Below, piece after piece: positions 24,404 through 33,200 of a stretch of 37,957 bases of DNA (position 1 is the stretch's first letter; each line of letters starts with the position of its first letter). Source of the stretch: Rhodoferax sp. (lineage in GTDB: Bacteria; Pseudomonadota; Gammaproteobacteria; Burkholderiales; Burkholderiaceae_C); NCBI GenBank assembly GCA_020048895.1, contig JAIFLV010000007.1, positions 1-37,957 of the forward strand, written 5' to 3'. The position numbers were made by a program, and so were the translations under genes. Below the pieces are notes generated by a model, which saw only the letters and a program-made list of their open reading frames with translations, was not told where the DNA came from and searched no databases.

Positions 24404-24417
24404 TTGATGCAGGTCAA
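24404..24417 (-). promoter_or_regulatory. FNR-like dyad upstream of the EF-G-like gene (weak candidate)
   Basis: TTGATGCAGGTCAA on the plus strand matches TTGAT-N4-ATCAA at 9 of 10 positions and overlaps the pbpC stop codon. No -10 hexamer lies at class II spacing toward the EF-G-like gene (TCAGTC at the expected position), so a functional role is doubtful. Confidence 0.25.
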
Positions 24418-26651
24418 AAAGTGACGGCCCGTGCCTGTTTTGGTGGAACGGTGCGCACGCCAGCACCCCGTACTTCGACTCGCACCGCGTCGAGCACATG
24501 GCCTTGAGGGTCTGTGATCTGTATCGTGTGCCGTCCCGGCCACGGCTGCCATTGCGCGGAGTTGCCGCTCGCGAGAAGCTTGGCATCCACCCGCCAGCGC
24601 AGGTTGGTACCGTTGGCCTGCAGGCTCAGGCGCTGACGGCTTGGCGGAATATCGGGGTCCAGGGCGATGATGGTGCGGTCGGCAGGCGCCACGATGCGTG
24701 CATGCAGCTGTGCGCTTTTCTTTGAGCCTTTTTGGGTTGCAGCGCCCGCTGAGTATGCGTGAGGCGCTTCTGAATTCATAGCAAACGAGGGCTGTTGGGT
24801 ACCCGCCAGAAACCACTCGGTGCGACGGGCCTCGGCCAACGCTGGGCTCTGCGTCGCCGCTGCAAACTCGACCGTGGCTGCCACGACCCCCGCGGGTGGT
24901 CTCGGCGCTGCGCTGGGTACCGCACTGTGCAGGAACTGCATGATCGAAGCCCAGACTGGAGCCGCGCCGGAGGTGCCGCTCACGTCCCACATTGGTGCGC
25001 CGCTGGCGTTGCCAACCCATACGCCCACCGTGTAACGCTGTGACCACCCCACGGCCCAGTTGTCGCGCATGTCCTTGCTGGTACCGGTTTTCACTGCGGT
25101 CCAGAAACGGGTGGCCAACAGGCTATCGCTGCCAAAGGTGCGAGCGCGCGCCATGCCATCACTCAGGATGTCGCCCACGATGAACGCGGCGCCCGGATCG
25201 AGCGCCGCCTGCGACGCCGTCTTGCCGCGCGGCAGCAGCGTGGTGGTACTCCAGCGCCCGCCATTGGCCAGTGTGCGGTAGGCATTGGCAAGATTCAGCA
25301 ACGAAACTTCAGCACTGCCCAGGGCCAGGCTGTAGCCGAAGTAGTCGCCCGTTTCCAGCAAAGGCAGCCCGAGTTTTCTTAGCTGCTTGTGAAATGCGTC
25401 GGGCGTCACCATCACCAGTGTGCGCACTGCGGGCACGTTGAGTGACGCGCCGAGTGCGGTGCGCACCGACACCCAGCCCTTGAACTGGTGGTCGTAGTTC
25501 TGCGGGATGTACAGGCCGCCGGCGGTCTGAATCTGGGTGCCCGAGTCTTCGATGAGAGAGGCTGCGGTGAGGCGTCGCTCGGCAAGGGCCTGCGCATACA
25601 AAAAGGGCTTCAGGGTCGAGCCGGGCTGGCGCAGGGCGCTCACGCCATCCACCTCACCGGCCTGGCTGAGTTCGCCCGATGAGCCCACCCAGGCCAGCAC
25701 CGCACCGCTGGCGTTGTCCAGAACCAGCACGGCACCATCTTCCACGTTGCGCTGCCGGAGCTCGCGCAGGTGGCGCTGCAGCGTTTCCATGGCAAAGCGC
25801 TGTAACGGAGCGTGTAGTGTGGTGCGCACGCTGCCGCCCTTGGCCTGGAGCGCCACCTGGCGTGCCACATGCGGTGCTATGCCCTCGCTGGCTGGGTAAT
25901 CGCGCCGTTGCAGGGCGGCGCTGGTGAACATGTCGAGCGCCTCACAGTCTGCACTGTTGCCCTGCACGCTGGTCAGCACGTGGCAGGCGCGTTGCGCGAC
26001 CCGCTGCGCTGCGGCATTGGGTGCACGCACCAGGGCGGCGGTGACAGCGGCTTCCCGATAGTCCAGCCCATGGGCGGCCTTGCCAAACAGGGTGCGGCTG
26101 AGCGCATCAATGCCCACCAGCTCACCGCGAAAAGGCACCAGGTTGAGGTAGGCCTCCAGAATCTGGTCCTTGCGCCAACTGCTTTCCAGCCGCTGCGCCG
26201 ACACCGTCTGCCCAAACTTCTGCACGACGGTCCTTCCACCCGCATCACGCTGCAGATCGGCGTCGAGCAACCCGGCGAGCTGCATGGTGATGGTGGAAGC
26301 GCCGCGCGTCTTCTTGTTCCAGAGGTTGGCCCAGGCCGCTGCTGAGACCGCCTGCCAGTCGACACCACTGTGCTCGTAAAACCGCTTGTCTTCCGAAAGT
26401 ACCAGCGCCGAGCGCAGCGCCGGCGAGATGTCGGCCAGCGCAACCCAGACGCCACGGCGCACGGTGGTATCGGTGCGCAACCGGTGCAACAACTCGCCAC
26501 GCGCATCAGTGACCTGTACGTCCGACGAACGGTGCGCAGCCTTTACGGCATCAAAAGTGGTTCTAGCGCTTACGGGTATTGCGTGAGCAGCTATGAATAA
26601 CGCAGCAAAAAACGAGAACGTGGAGGTCGCCACGCGCTGCAACCCTGCCAC
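24414..26651 (-). CDS. pbpC: Penicillin-binding protein 1C
   Basis: PbpC is a bifunctional class A PBP acting in the periplasm. In order, the 745-residue product has an N-terminal signal/anchor (about 8-29), a GT51 glycosyltransferase domain with S-E-D-K-R-F-Y-E-H-S-G-V-D (about 90), a transpeptidase domain with the active-site serine in Q-P-G-S-T-L-K-P-F, an S-L-N motif and K-T-G-T-S-K-D, then a C-terminal BiPBP_C beta domain ending near P-P-K-Q-A-R. E. coli PbpC is encoded beside the alpha-2-macroglobulin YfhM. Here the start is GTG, 3 bases after the stop of the MHYT-GGDEF-EAL gene, so it is the last gene of an apparent three-gene set. Two copies of the dispersed repeat encode residues 18-34 (signal peptide end) and 624-643 (linker before the C-terminal domain). 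Confidence 0.93.
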   Translation of the reverse strand: MAGLQRVATSTFSFFAALFIAAHAIPVSARTTFDAVKAAHRSSDVQVTDARGELLHRLRTDTTVRRGVWVALADISPALRSALVLSEDKRFYEHSGVDWQAVSAAAWANLWNKKTRGASTITMQLAGLLDADLQRDAGGRTVVQKFGQTVSAQRLESSWRKDQILEAYLNLVPFRGELVGIDALSRTLFGKAAHGLDYREAAVTAALVRAPNAAAQRVAQRACHVLTSVQGNSADCEALDMFTSAALQRRDYPASEGIAPHVARQVALQAKGGSVRTTLHAPLQRFAMETLQRHLRELRQRNVEDGAVLVLDNASGAVLAWVGSSGELSQAGEVDGVSALRQPGSTLKPFLYAQALAERRLTAASLIEDSGTQIQTAGGLYIPQNYDHQFKGWVSVRTALGASLNVPAVRTLVMVTPDAFHKQLRKLGLPLLETGDYFGYSLALGSAEVSLLNLANAYRTLANGGRWSTTTLLPRGKTASQAALDPGAAFIVGDILSDGMARARTFGSDSLLATRFWTAVKTGTSKDMRDNWAVGWSQRYTVGVWVGNASGAPMWDVSGTSGAAPVWASIMQFLHSAVPSAAPRPPAGVVAATVEFAAATQSPALAEARRTEWFLAGTQQPSFAMNSEAPHAYSAGAATQKGSKKSAQLHARIVAPADRTIIALDPDIPPSRQRLSLQANGTNLRWRVDAKLLASGNSAQWQPWPGRHTIQITDPQGHVLDAVRVEVRGAGVRTVPPKQARAVTF
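24724..24782 (-). repeat. Dispersed repeat, copy C, in frame in pbpC (linker)
   Basis: On the coding strand it runs from the codons of M-N-S-E-A-P-H-A-Y-S-A-G-A-A-T-Q-K-G-S-K. It aligns with copy B along its whole length in the same reading frame (E-A-P-H-A-Y-S-A-G-A-A against G-A-A-H-A-I-S-A-G-A-A). It lies between the transpeptidase and the C-terminal domain of PbpC, in a probable surface linker. Confidence 0.75.
26551..26600 (-). repeat. Dispersed repeat, copy D, in frame in pbpC (signal peptide)
   Basis: This copy encodes F-I-A-A-H-A-I-P-V-S-A-R-T-T-F in the same frame as copies B and C. AGCTGCTCACGCAATA is identical to copy B. It spans residues about 18-34, so the end of the hydrophobic core and any A-H-A or V-S-A signal-peptidase site come from repeat DNA. 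Confidence 0.75.
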
Positions 26652-26654
26652 GGG

Positions 26655-29600
26655 TTAGCGCCTCAGGTAAACCAGAAAGTCCGCCAGCGGCAGCGGACGG
26701 CTAAACAGATAACCTTGGTAGGCGTGGCAGCCCTGGCGGGCCAGAAAGTCGCGCTGCGCTTCAAGTTCGACACCTTCGGCAATCACCGTCAAGCCCAGGC
26801 TGCCAGCCAGCGCAATGACCATCTTTGCAATGGCGGCATCATTGGGCTCGGTCAGCACATTGCGGATGAAGCCTTGGTCGATCTTCAATTGGTCCAGCGG
26901 CAGGCGCTTGAGGTATGAGAGTGAGGAGTAACCGGTACCGAAATCATCCAGCGAGAATCCCACCCCGCGAGCCTTGAGCGCAGTCATCTTGGCAATGACG
27001 TCCTCAACATCTTCCACCAGCAGGCTCTCGGTGAGTTCGAGCTTGAGGCATTTGGGATTGGCGCCGGTTGCATCCAGCACCTCCAGCACCTGGCTCACAA
27101 AGTCCTTGTGACGAAACTGGCGCGCGCTCACGTTGACGGCAATCGTCAGGTGGCCCAGATCTGCATGCCCTGCCCAATCGGCCAGCACGCTGCAGGCTTC
27201 ACTCAATACCCATTGCCCGATGGGAAGAATCAGACCGGTGTCCTCGGCTAGCGGTATGAATTCTGCCGGCGACACCAGCCCCCGCACCGGGTGCTGCCAG
27301 CGCACCAAGGCCTCAACACCGGTGACGCGACCGTCGCCAATGACTTGCGCCTGGAAGTAGAGCAACAGCTGGCTGTCTTGCACAGCCATCCGCAAGTCGG
27401 ACTCAAGCTCCGCACGATGCATGACCTCGGCCTGCATCTGGGGGTCAAAGAATCGCATGGTGTTGCGACCTGCCGTCTTCGCCTGAAACATGGCCAATTC
27501 CGCACGTTTCAAAGGCTCTTCCAGCTTTTCGTCATCACTACCGCCGAATAAGGTAATGCCTATGCTCGATGAACTCCGGTAATCATGGAACTCCAGGCGA
27601 TAGTCGCTGGCTAGCGACAGGAGAATCTTCTCGCTCACAGACTCGGCCTGCACCGCCGCTTCCCTGACATTGGCGCTCAAGTCTTCCAGCATCACCACAA
27701 ACTCGTCGCTACCGACCCGTGCGATCGTGTCACTCTCACGCACACAGGCGCTCAGGCGCTGCGCCACCTGCTTCAGAAGCAGGTCCCCCAGGGTGTGGCC
27801 CAGCGTGTCGTTGAGGGTTTTGAAGTTGTCCAGATCCACGTACAACAAAGCACTGTTGCGCTGGTGCCGCGAGACCGTGCCAAGCGCCTTGTCGAGGCGG
27901 TCCATCATGAGCCTGCGATTGGGCAGACTGGTCAGGGGGTCGTAAAACGCCAGGTTGTTGATCTGATCCTGCGCCGATTTGTGGTGGGTGATGTCCAGAA
28001 AGGCTGCCACATAGTGGGTCACCTGTCCGGCAATGTCCTTCACCGCACTGATCGTGAGCCACTCGGGAAATATGTCGCCATTTTTGCGCCGGTTCCAGAC
28101 CTCACCTTGCCAGACACCCACGCCATGCAGGGTGGCATCCATACCGGCGTAAAAGGTTCGATCATGTCGGCCCGATTGCAGCATGTGAGGCGTTTTACCC
28201 AGAACTTCTGCTGCGCTGAAGCCGGTAATCTGCGTAAAGGCCTTGTTTACGCGCAGGATGATATGTTCGGCATTGGTCACCATCATCCCTTGCTGTGACT
28301 CAAAAGCGGTCGCGGCGATGCGCAAATTGTCATCGGTGCGCCGCAACTCGCGCAAGTAAAACACGATACCGACTGCGGCCAGCACGAACATGTTGCCCGA
28401 CACTGCGATCAATGCAAAAAGCCAGCCGCGTTCCGCCTGGTAGCGCACCAGGTCCTGCAAGGGTCGAATGACGTGGACGGCGACAGCATCCTCGGGCAAC
28501 TCTTTGGTCCCCTGCACCACCAGGCTTGGCGTGTCGGCGAGCCGCAGCGCAGCAGGGAACTGCGCACTACCCGCAGGTGCGAAAAGCAGTGGCTCAAAAT
28601 TGCTGCGCCCGTAGCGCATCTGCCGTTGCGTCGACGTCAGCCTGTCGCTGACCCGGGTGTCCAATGCGAGAAACTCGAGATGCTTGTCGGACGCCAGGAT
28701 GACCACCCCGTTGGTGTCAGCAACAAATGCATGGGACTTGTTGACCAGGTAACGCAGCTGTTCAACATCGCGTTTGACGACGACTGCACCGAGAAACTCG
28801 CCACTCTGCAGCACCGGCGTTGCGTAGTACAGACCGGCGACTTTGCTCACACGTCCCATTGCGTATTGGCGTCCTTGCCGACCGGCACGCGAGAGCAGGA
28901 AATAGTCACGATCACCGAAATTCTGACCAACAAAACTCCCTGGTGACGCGGCGTTGCTCGCGGCGATGCAGGTACCCTTGGCATCGAGCACGTAGATCTC
29001 GTCTACGGCGAGATTTTGCCGCATCCGCTGCAAGTACTGGTTTAAATGCTCCAGCGGCGGTCTGCTGCCTGGCGGCACTTTGCTGTTGCGCAGCGCTTGT
29101 GCGATATCGTCATTCGAGGCTCCCAATCGGGAAATGGCCTTGAGCATTTCCAGTCGCTCGTCAAGGCTCTCGGCCGTGTCCCGCGCCTGTTGGTCCGCCA
29201 GTTGCAGTTCCTTCAGGTAGAGGTCGGTTCCACGCTGGTCGTAGTAGTAACCCGAGCTCAGCCAGGCGATGGTGGTCCACACCAGCAGCAGCGCGCCAAC
29301 CAGGCGATAGGGCATACCCAGGGAACTCCAGCGCGATCGATCGAGGGAGGTAGCAACAATCGTGACGACAACGATGGAACAGGTGGCTATCAACACAATC
29401 GAGGCCAGGATGGTGGGTGTCACACCGGCCGCAACGGGCGTCTCACCGACTTCGCGGACAAAGTAGGTAGCGGCCATGGCGGTGTAATGCATGCCTGACA
29501 CCGCCGTACCCATGACGCAGGCGCTGATCCAGGTGGACCATTTGCGCCAGCGTGCGTCCAGCGCCTGCAGGCGAAAGTTGATCCACAGGGCAGCGATCGC

Positions 29601-30107
29601 GAGCACGACAGCCACCAGGAGCGACAGCAGGAACAGCCAGGTGTTGTACCGGATCTGGCCTTCCAGCCGCATCGCCGCCATGCCAGCGTAGTGCATGACG
29701 CCAATGGCAGATCCAATCAGCAGGCCGCCGACGGCCAGGCGCGAGAATCCGAGGTCTTTTTTTCCGATGATGCTGATCGCCAGCGCGCTGGCCAGCACCG
29801 CAGGTATGGTGGATAGAAAGGTGCCGGTGGGGTCATAGCTGCTCGCGCATGGCAGGCTAAAGGCAAGCATGCCAATAAAGTGCATGGCCCAGATCCCGAT
29901 GCCCAGACACAAACCGCCTACCACCACCCAAATATTGCGGGTGCGAGTGAGCGATGCGCTCGTTACCTGGTGCGATACCAGCAGACCTGCGTAGGATGCA
30001 AAAATCGCAATACCGATCGACAACGCCACTAGCAGCGGGTCGTAAAACCCGATGTAGAGGGCATCACTGCCGGGAACCCAGGCAATCAGCGGCAAATACT
30101 TCAGCAT
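26655..30107 (-). CDS. Membrane c-di-GMP protein, MHYT-sensor-PAS-GGDEF-EAL
   Basis: This 1150-residue protein makes and/or degrades cyclic di-GMP at the inner membrane. The N-terminal MHYT sensor has three motifs on transmembrane helices: M-H-F-I-G-M (75-80), M-H-Y-A-G-M (138-143) and M-H-Y-T-A-M (206-211); such domains are proposed to bind copper and sense O2, CO or NO. Two further membrane spans (about 228-250 and 265-285) lead to a periplasmic sensor region (about 290-550), then another span, a PAS domain (about 600-715), a GGDEF domain with G-S-D-E-F (799-803) and an inhibitory-site R-E-S-D five residues before R-V-G-S-D, and an EAL domain. The EAL domain looks intact: E-A-L-V-R (932-936), E-L-T-E, D-D-F-G-T-G-Y and E-G-V-E. 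The second glycine of GGDEF is Ser, so cyclase activity is uncertain. It lies between the macroglobulin gene and pbpC. Confidence 0.92.
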   Translation of the reverse strand: MLKYLPLIAWVPGSDALYIGFYDPLLVALSIGIAIFASYAGLLVSHQVTSASLTRTRNIWVVVGGLCLGIGIWAMHFIGMLAFSLPCASSYDPTGTFLSTIPAVLASALAISIIGKKDLGFSRLAVGGLLIGSAIGVMHYAGMAAMRLEGQIRYNTWLFLLSLLVAVVLAIAALWINFRLQALDARWRKWSTWISACVMGTAVSGMHYTAMAATYFVREVGETPVAAGVTPTILASIVLIATCSIVVVTIVATSLDRSRWSSLGMPYRLVGALLLVWTTIAWLSSGYYYDQRGTDLYLKELQLADQQARDTAESLDERLEMLKAISRLGASNDDIAQALRNSKVPPGSRPPLEHLNQYLQRMRQNLAVDEIYVLDAKGTCIAASNAASPGSFVGQNFGDRDYFLLSRAGRQGRQYAMGRVSKVAGLYYATPVLQSGEFLGAVVVKRDVEQLRYLVNKSHAFVADTNGVVILASDKHLEFLALDTRVSDRLTSTQRQMRYGRSNFEPLLFAPAGSAQFPAALRLADTPSLVVQGTKELPEDAVAVHVIRPLQDLVRYQAERGWLFALIAVSGNMFVLAAVGIVFYLRELRRTDDNLRIAATAFESQQGMMVTNAEHIILRVNKAFTQITGFSAAEVLGKTPHMLQSGRHDRTFYAGMDATLHGVGVWQGEVWNRRKNGDIFPEWLTISAVKDIAGQVTHYVAAFLDITHHKSAQDQINNLAFYDPLTSLPNRRLMMDRLDKALGTVSRHQRNSALLYVDLDNFKTLNDTLGHTLGDLLLKQVAQRLSACVRESDTIARVGSDEFVVMLEDLSANVREAAVQAESVSEKILLSLASDYRLEFHDYRSSSSIGITLFGGSDDEKLEEPLKRAELAMFQAKTAGRNTMRFFDPQMQAEVMHRAELESDLRMAVQDSQLLLYFQAQVIGDGRVTGVEALVRWQHPVRGLVSPAEFIPLAEDTGLILPIGQWVLSEACSVLADWAGHADLGHLTIAVNVSARQFRHKDFVSQVLEVLDATGANPKCLKLELTESLLVEDVEDVIAKMTALKARGVGFSLDDFGTGYSSLSYLKRLPLDQLKIDQGFIRNVLTEPNDAAIAKMVIALAGSLGLTVIAEGVELEAQRDFLARQGCHAYQGYLFSRPLPLADFLVYLRR

Positions 30108-30164
30108 GCCGGATTCACGGCTCTCGTGACGCCGTCTCTGCGGTCGGGCAACAGGTCAACGAAG

Positions 30165-30176
30165 ACTGATATCAGT
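30165..30176. promoter_or_regulatory. Perfect 12-bp palindrome upstream of the MHYT-GGDEF-EAL gene
   Basis: ACTGATATCAGT lies in the 130-base gap between the macroglobulin stop and the start of the c-di-GMP gene, 58 bases before its ATG. It has the size of a small dimeric repressor site, but no regulator is known and no convincing promoter hexamers flank it. The rest of the gap shows no terminator hairpin with a T-run. Confidence 0.3.
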
Positions 30177-30237
30177 TGCATACCGGCAAAGTGTAATCCT
30201 TGGGACTCAGGTTTGCGACGACCGGACCTCGGGTGAG

Positions 30238-33200
30238 TCACTTTGGTGCAACCACCGTCACGCGGGCATTGGGTGCTTCGCCGAACATCTCGGGTGCGTA
30301 CATGGCTTCCACACGGGAGGGCGGCACGGCAAACGTTCCGACGTTGTTGAGCCGAATCGTGTACTCCATGCGCGACACGCCTTTGGGAAAAAATGGGTAG
30401 TAACTGCGGTAGGACTCGAAGCTGCGCTCCTCGTAAGCGGCCCAGCCTGGGCCCTCGCGCTTCTCTCCCTGGGTGGCGATTTCGCTATCGCGCCCCAGGC
30501 CGCTGCCCAGAATCAATGCACCGCCAGGGAGCGGGTCGGTAATGACGGCCCAGGTCATATCCGCACTGGCGTTGACTTCGAGCGAGATGCGCAGCACGTC
30601 ACCGCGCGTGTAGCTGCCAGCGGGCAGGTCCTTGTTGGCTTGCTCGATGGCTTGCACGGTCTTCCTGATCTGGTAACCGGCAAAGAACGGTTCCTTCAAC
30701 GCGACGGCCGCTTGCGATTGCAGTGTCAGCCAGGGCTTTCCGCTACCCTGGTGGGCCACACCCAGAGTCTCTTTGGGCGTCGCCGGGCTCCAGGGCAGAA
30801 ACATACTGTTCGTGCGTTCGCCCTTGCCCCAGTCGGCACCAGCGCTGCGCGAACCAAGCGTTGCCTTGGTGGTGCCGGCCACTTTGACCGCTTCAAACTT
30901 GCTGGAGAACTTCTCCACCGCCAGTGCCCCCCACAGGTTGGCGGTGGTGGTATTCCAGGCACCGCGCTGCTGGCGCCCAAGCAGGCCTTTGGCCAGGCGC
31001 CCCATGTCATCCTTCCAGGCGGGGTCGTCCAGTACGGCAAGCACCAGGCGTGCGCTGTTGCTGTCGCCGCCCTGCATGAGCCACCACCACGCATCATCAC
31101 GCTCGGTGCTGAACACCAATGCGCTGCCCTGGTAGCTGGTGCGAGCGCGCAAAACCTGTTGTGCTTCTGCCAGGCGCTTGTCGCGCTCGGGCACGTCGGG
31201 AACACGCTTCAAGATGTTGAGCCAGTCAATCACGGCGTGCGTAGGCCACTGGTTGGGCGCAAGGGTGATGGAGCCCAGCATGCGGGCCTGCGCCTTGCCG
31301 TAACGTGACAGGGCTTCCAGAGCGGAGAGTTTGCGCACATCCAGATCGCCACCTTTGCCGTTTCTGGGGCTCCAAAAATCGCGCTGAATGCGTCCCTCCA
31401 CAAAGGCGATCAGGCCGCGCTCCAGGGACGCACGTACGTCGTCGCTCAGGCCAAAGGCCGGGTTGAGGCTGGCCGCTTCATGGCTGGCACTGAGCAGGTA
31501 GGCGCTGAGCGTGTCGCTGCCCCGGTTGGCGTCGCCCGCACGCGGCGGGAAGTAGTGCGCCAGGCCATCCGCGTCGAGGTAGCTGGGCAGCTGGGCCTGC
31601 ACCGCTTGCCACAATTTGATATCACGCAAACCAATGGCTTTGCTGGTCTTTTGTTCCAGGCAACTGAAGGGGTAGTTCGCAAACCATTCCTGAACGCCGG
31701 GTAGCCCGTCGGCGAGCCTGGGTTGCAGCGACATCTTCACGCCGCCCCTGCCGGCGATGGCGTCAGCGGGCGGGGCAACGTCGATGTTGAACGGACCGTC
31801 GAGCTGCACCAGCGTGGCCTGTTGCACGGTCAGCGGCACGGCGGGGACGATACGCTGGCGTGCCTTGAGCAAGTCACGCGCACCGCTTTGGGTGTCTCTG
31901 GCTTCGATCTCCCACAGAATGGCCTCGGAGCGTATCTGCGCGAGTTGCGCTGGTGCAGTGACCATCCATGTCACTTCGCGTGCCTCGCCCGCGGGAATGT
32001 CCACAGACTGGGTCTTCAAATCCAGCAAGGTCGCGCGTGGCGACACCTCCACCTTCATGGCCTGTTTGGTCGTGTTGCGCAGCGTAACCTGGGCGCGGAA
32101 CTGGTCATCTTCGCGCACCAGCGGCGGCAAGCCGCTGATGATTTGCAAGTCTTGCGTGGCGCGAACGCTGGTGGACCCGGTGCCAAACAAGCCGGCGGAG
32201 GCATCGGCAATGGCCACTATCTTGAAGGTGGTCAACGTGTCATTCAACGGCACCACCACACTGGCCTGGCCATTGGCATCGAGTTTGATCGCCGGGTTCC
32301 ACAGCAGCAAGGTGTCGAGCAATTCGCGTGCTCCGCTCTTGCCGCCGCCTCCGCCCGCGGGCACGGCCTTGCGCCCATAGTGGCGCCTGCCAATGATTTC
32401 CATTTGCGCGGTGGAAGTCTCCACACCCCACGAGCGCCGCTGCAGCATGGCATCGAGCAGATCCCAGCTGGTGTTGGGCATCAGTTCCAGCAGTGCCTGG
32501 TCAACCGCCGCCAGCGCTACTTCGGCGTTGGCCGCTGGTTGTCCATTGGGCAGCTTGACGGTGATGCTGACCTTCGCCTGGCCGCGCACCGGGTAGCTCT
32601 CCTTGTCCGCCTTCACGCGCACATCGAGCTGGTGCGCCTGGGTGCCCACCCGAATTTCCGCAACACCCAGCCGAAAGGCCGGTTTGCTCAAGTCCACCAA
32701 AGCGGTGGGCGCCACGTATTCCCGGCCTTCAAACCAGAAACTGGTCCACCATTCCCGTGGCGCCTTGTAGCCCCAGGTGAAAAAGCTGTACCACGGCACC
32801 TCGCGCAACCGGCCGCGCAGCGCCAGCACACTCACGTACACGTTAGGCCCCCAACTATCCTTGATCTTGAGCGAAATGGTCGGATCCTGTCCATTGAGCT
32901 GCACCACTTCTGTCTCCATCACACCCTCGCGCTCCACCGCCACCAATGCGGTGGCAAAACGAAACGGCATGCGGACCTGGAACTTGGCGGTCTCGCCTGG
33001 CTGGTAGGTCTTCTTCTCTGGCAGCAGATCGATGCGGTCGTGGTTCTCGCCACCAAACCACAACTCCCCCTGCTTGGTGACATACACCGACGCGGCGGCC
33101 TGGATGCCGTTGCCCTGCGTATCTTTGGCGGTGACCACCAGTTCCACTTCCCCCGCTTGTGCCAGACTTGTTTCACACAGCAACAAACCACGGCTGTCAC

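Noticed and set aside
29833..29860. Partial match to the dispersed repeat (ATAGCTGCTCGCGCAT) inside the MHYT gene
   Set aside because: Only the first half matches, and the encoded peptide (L-P-C-A-S-S-Y-D) fits normal MHYT-domain conservation, so it is likely coincidence.
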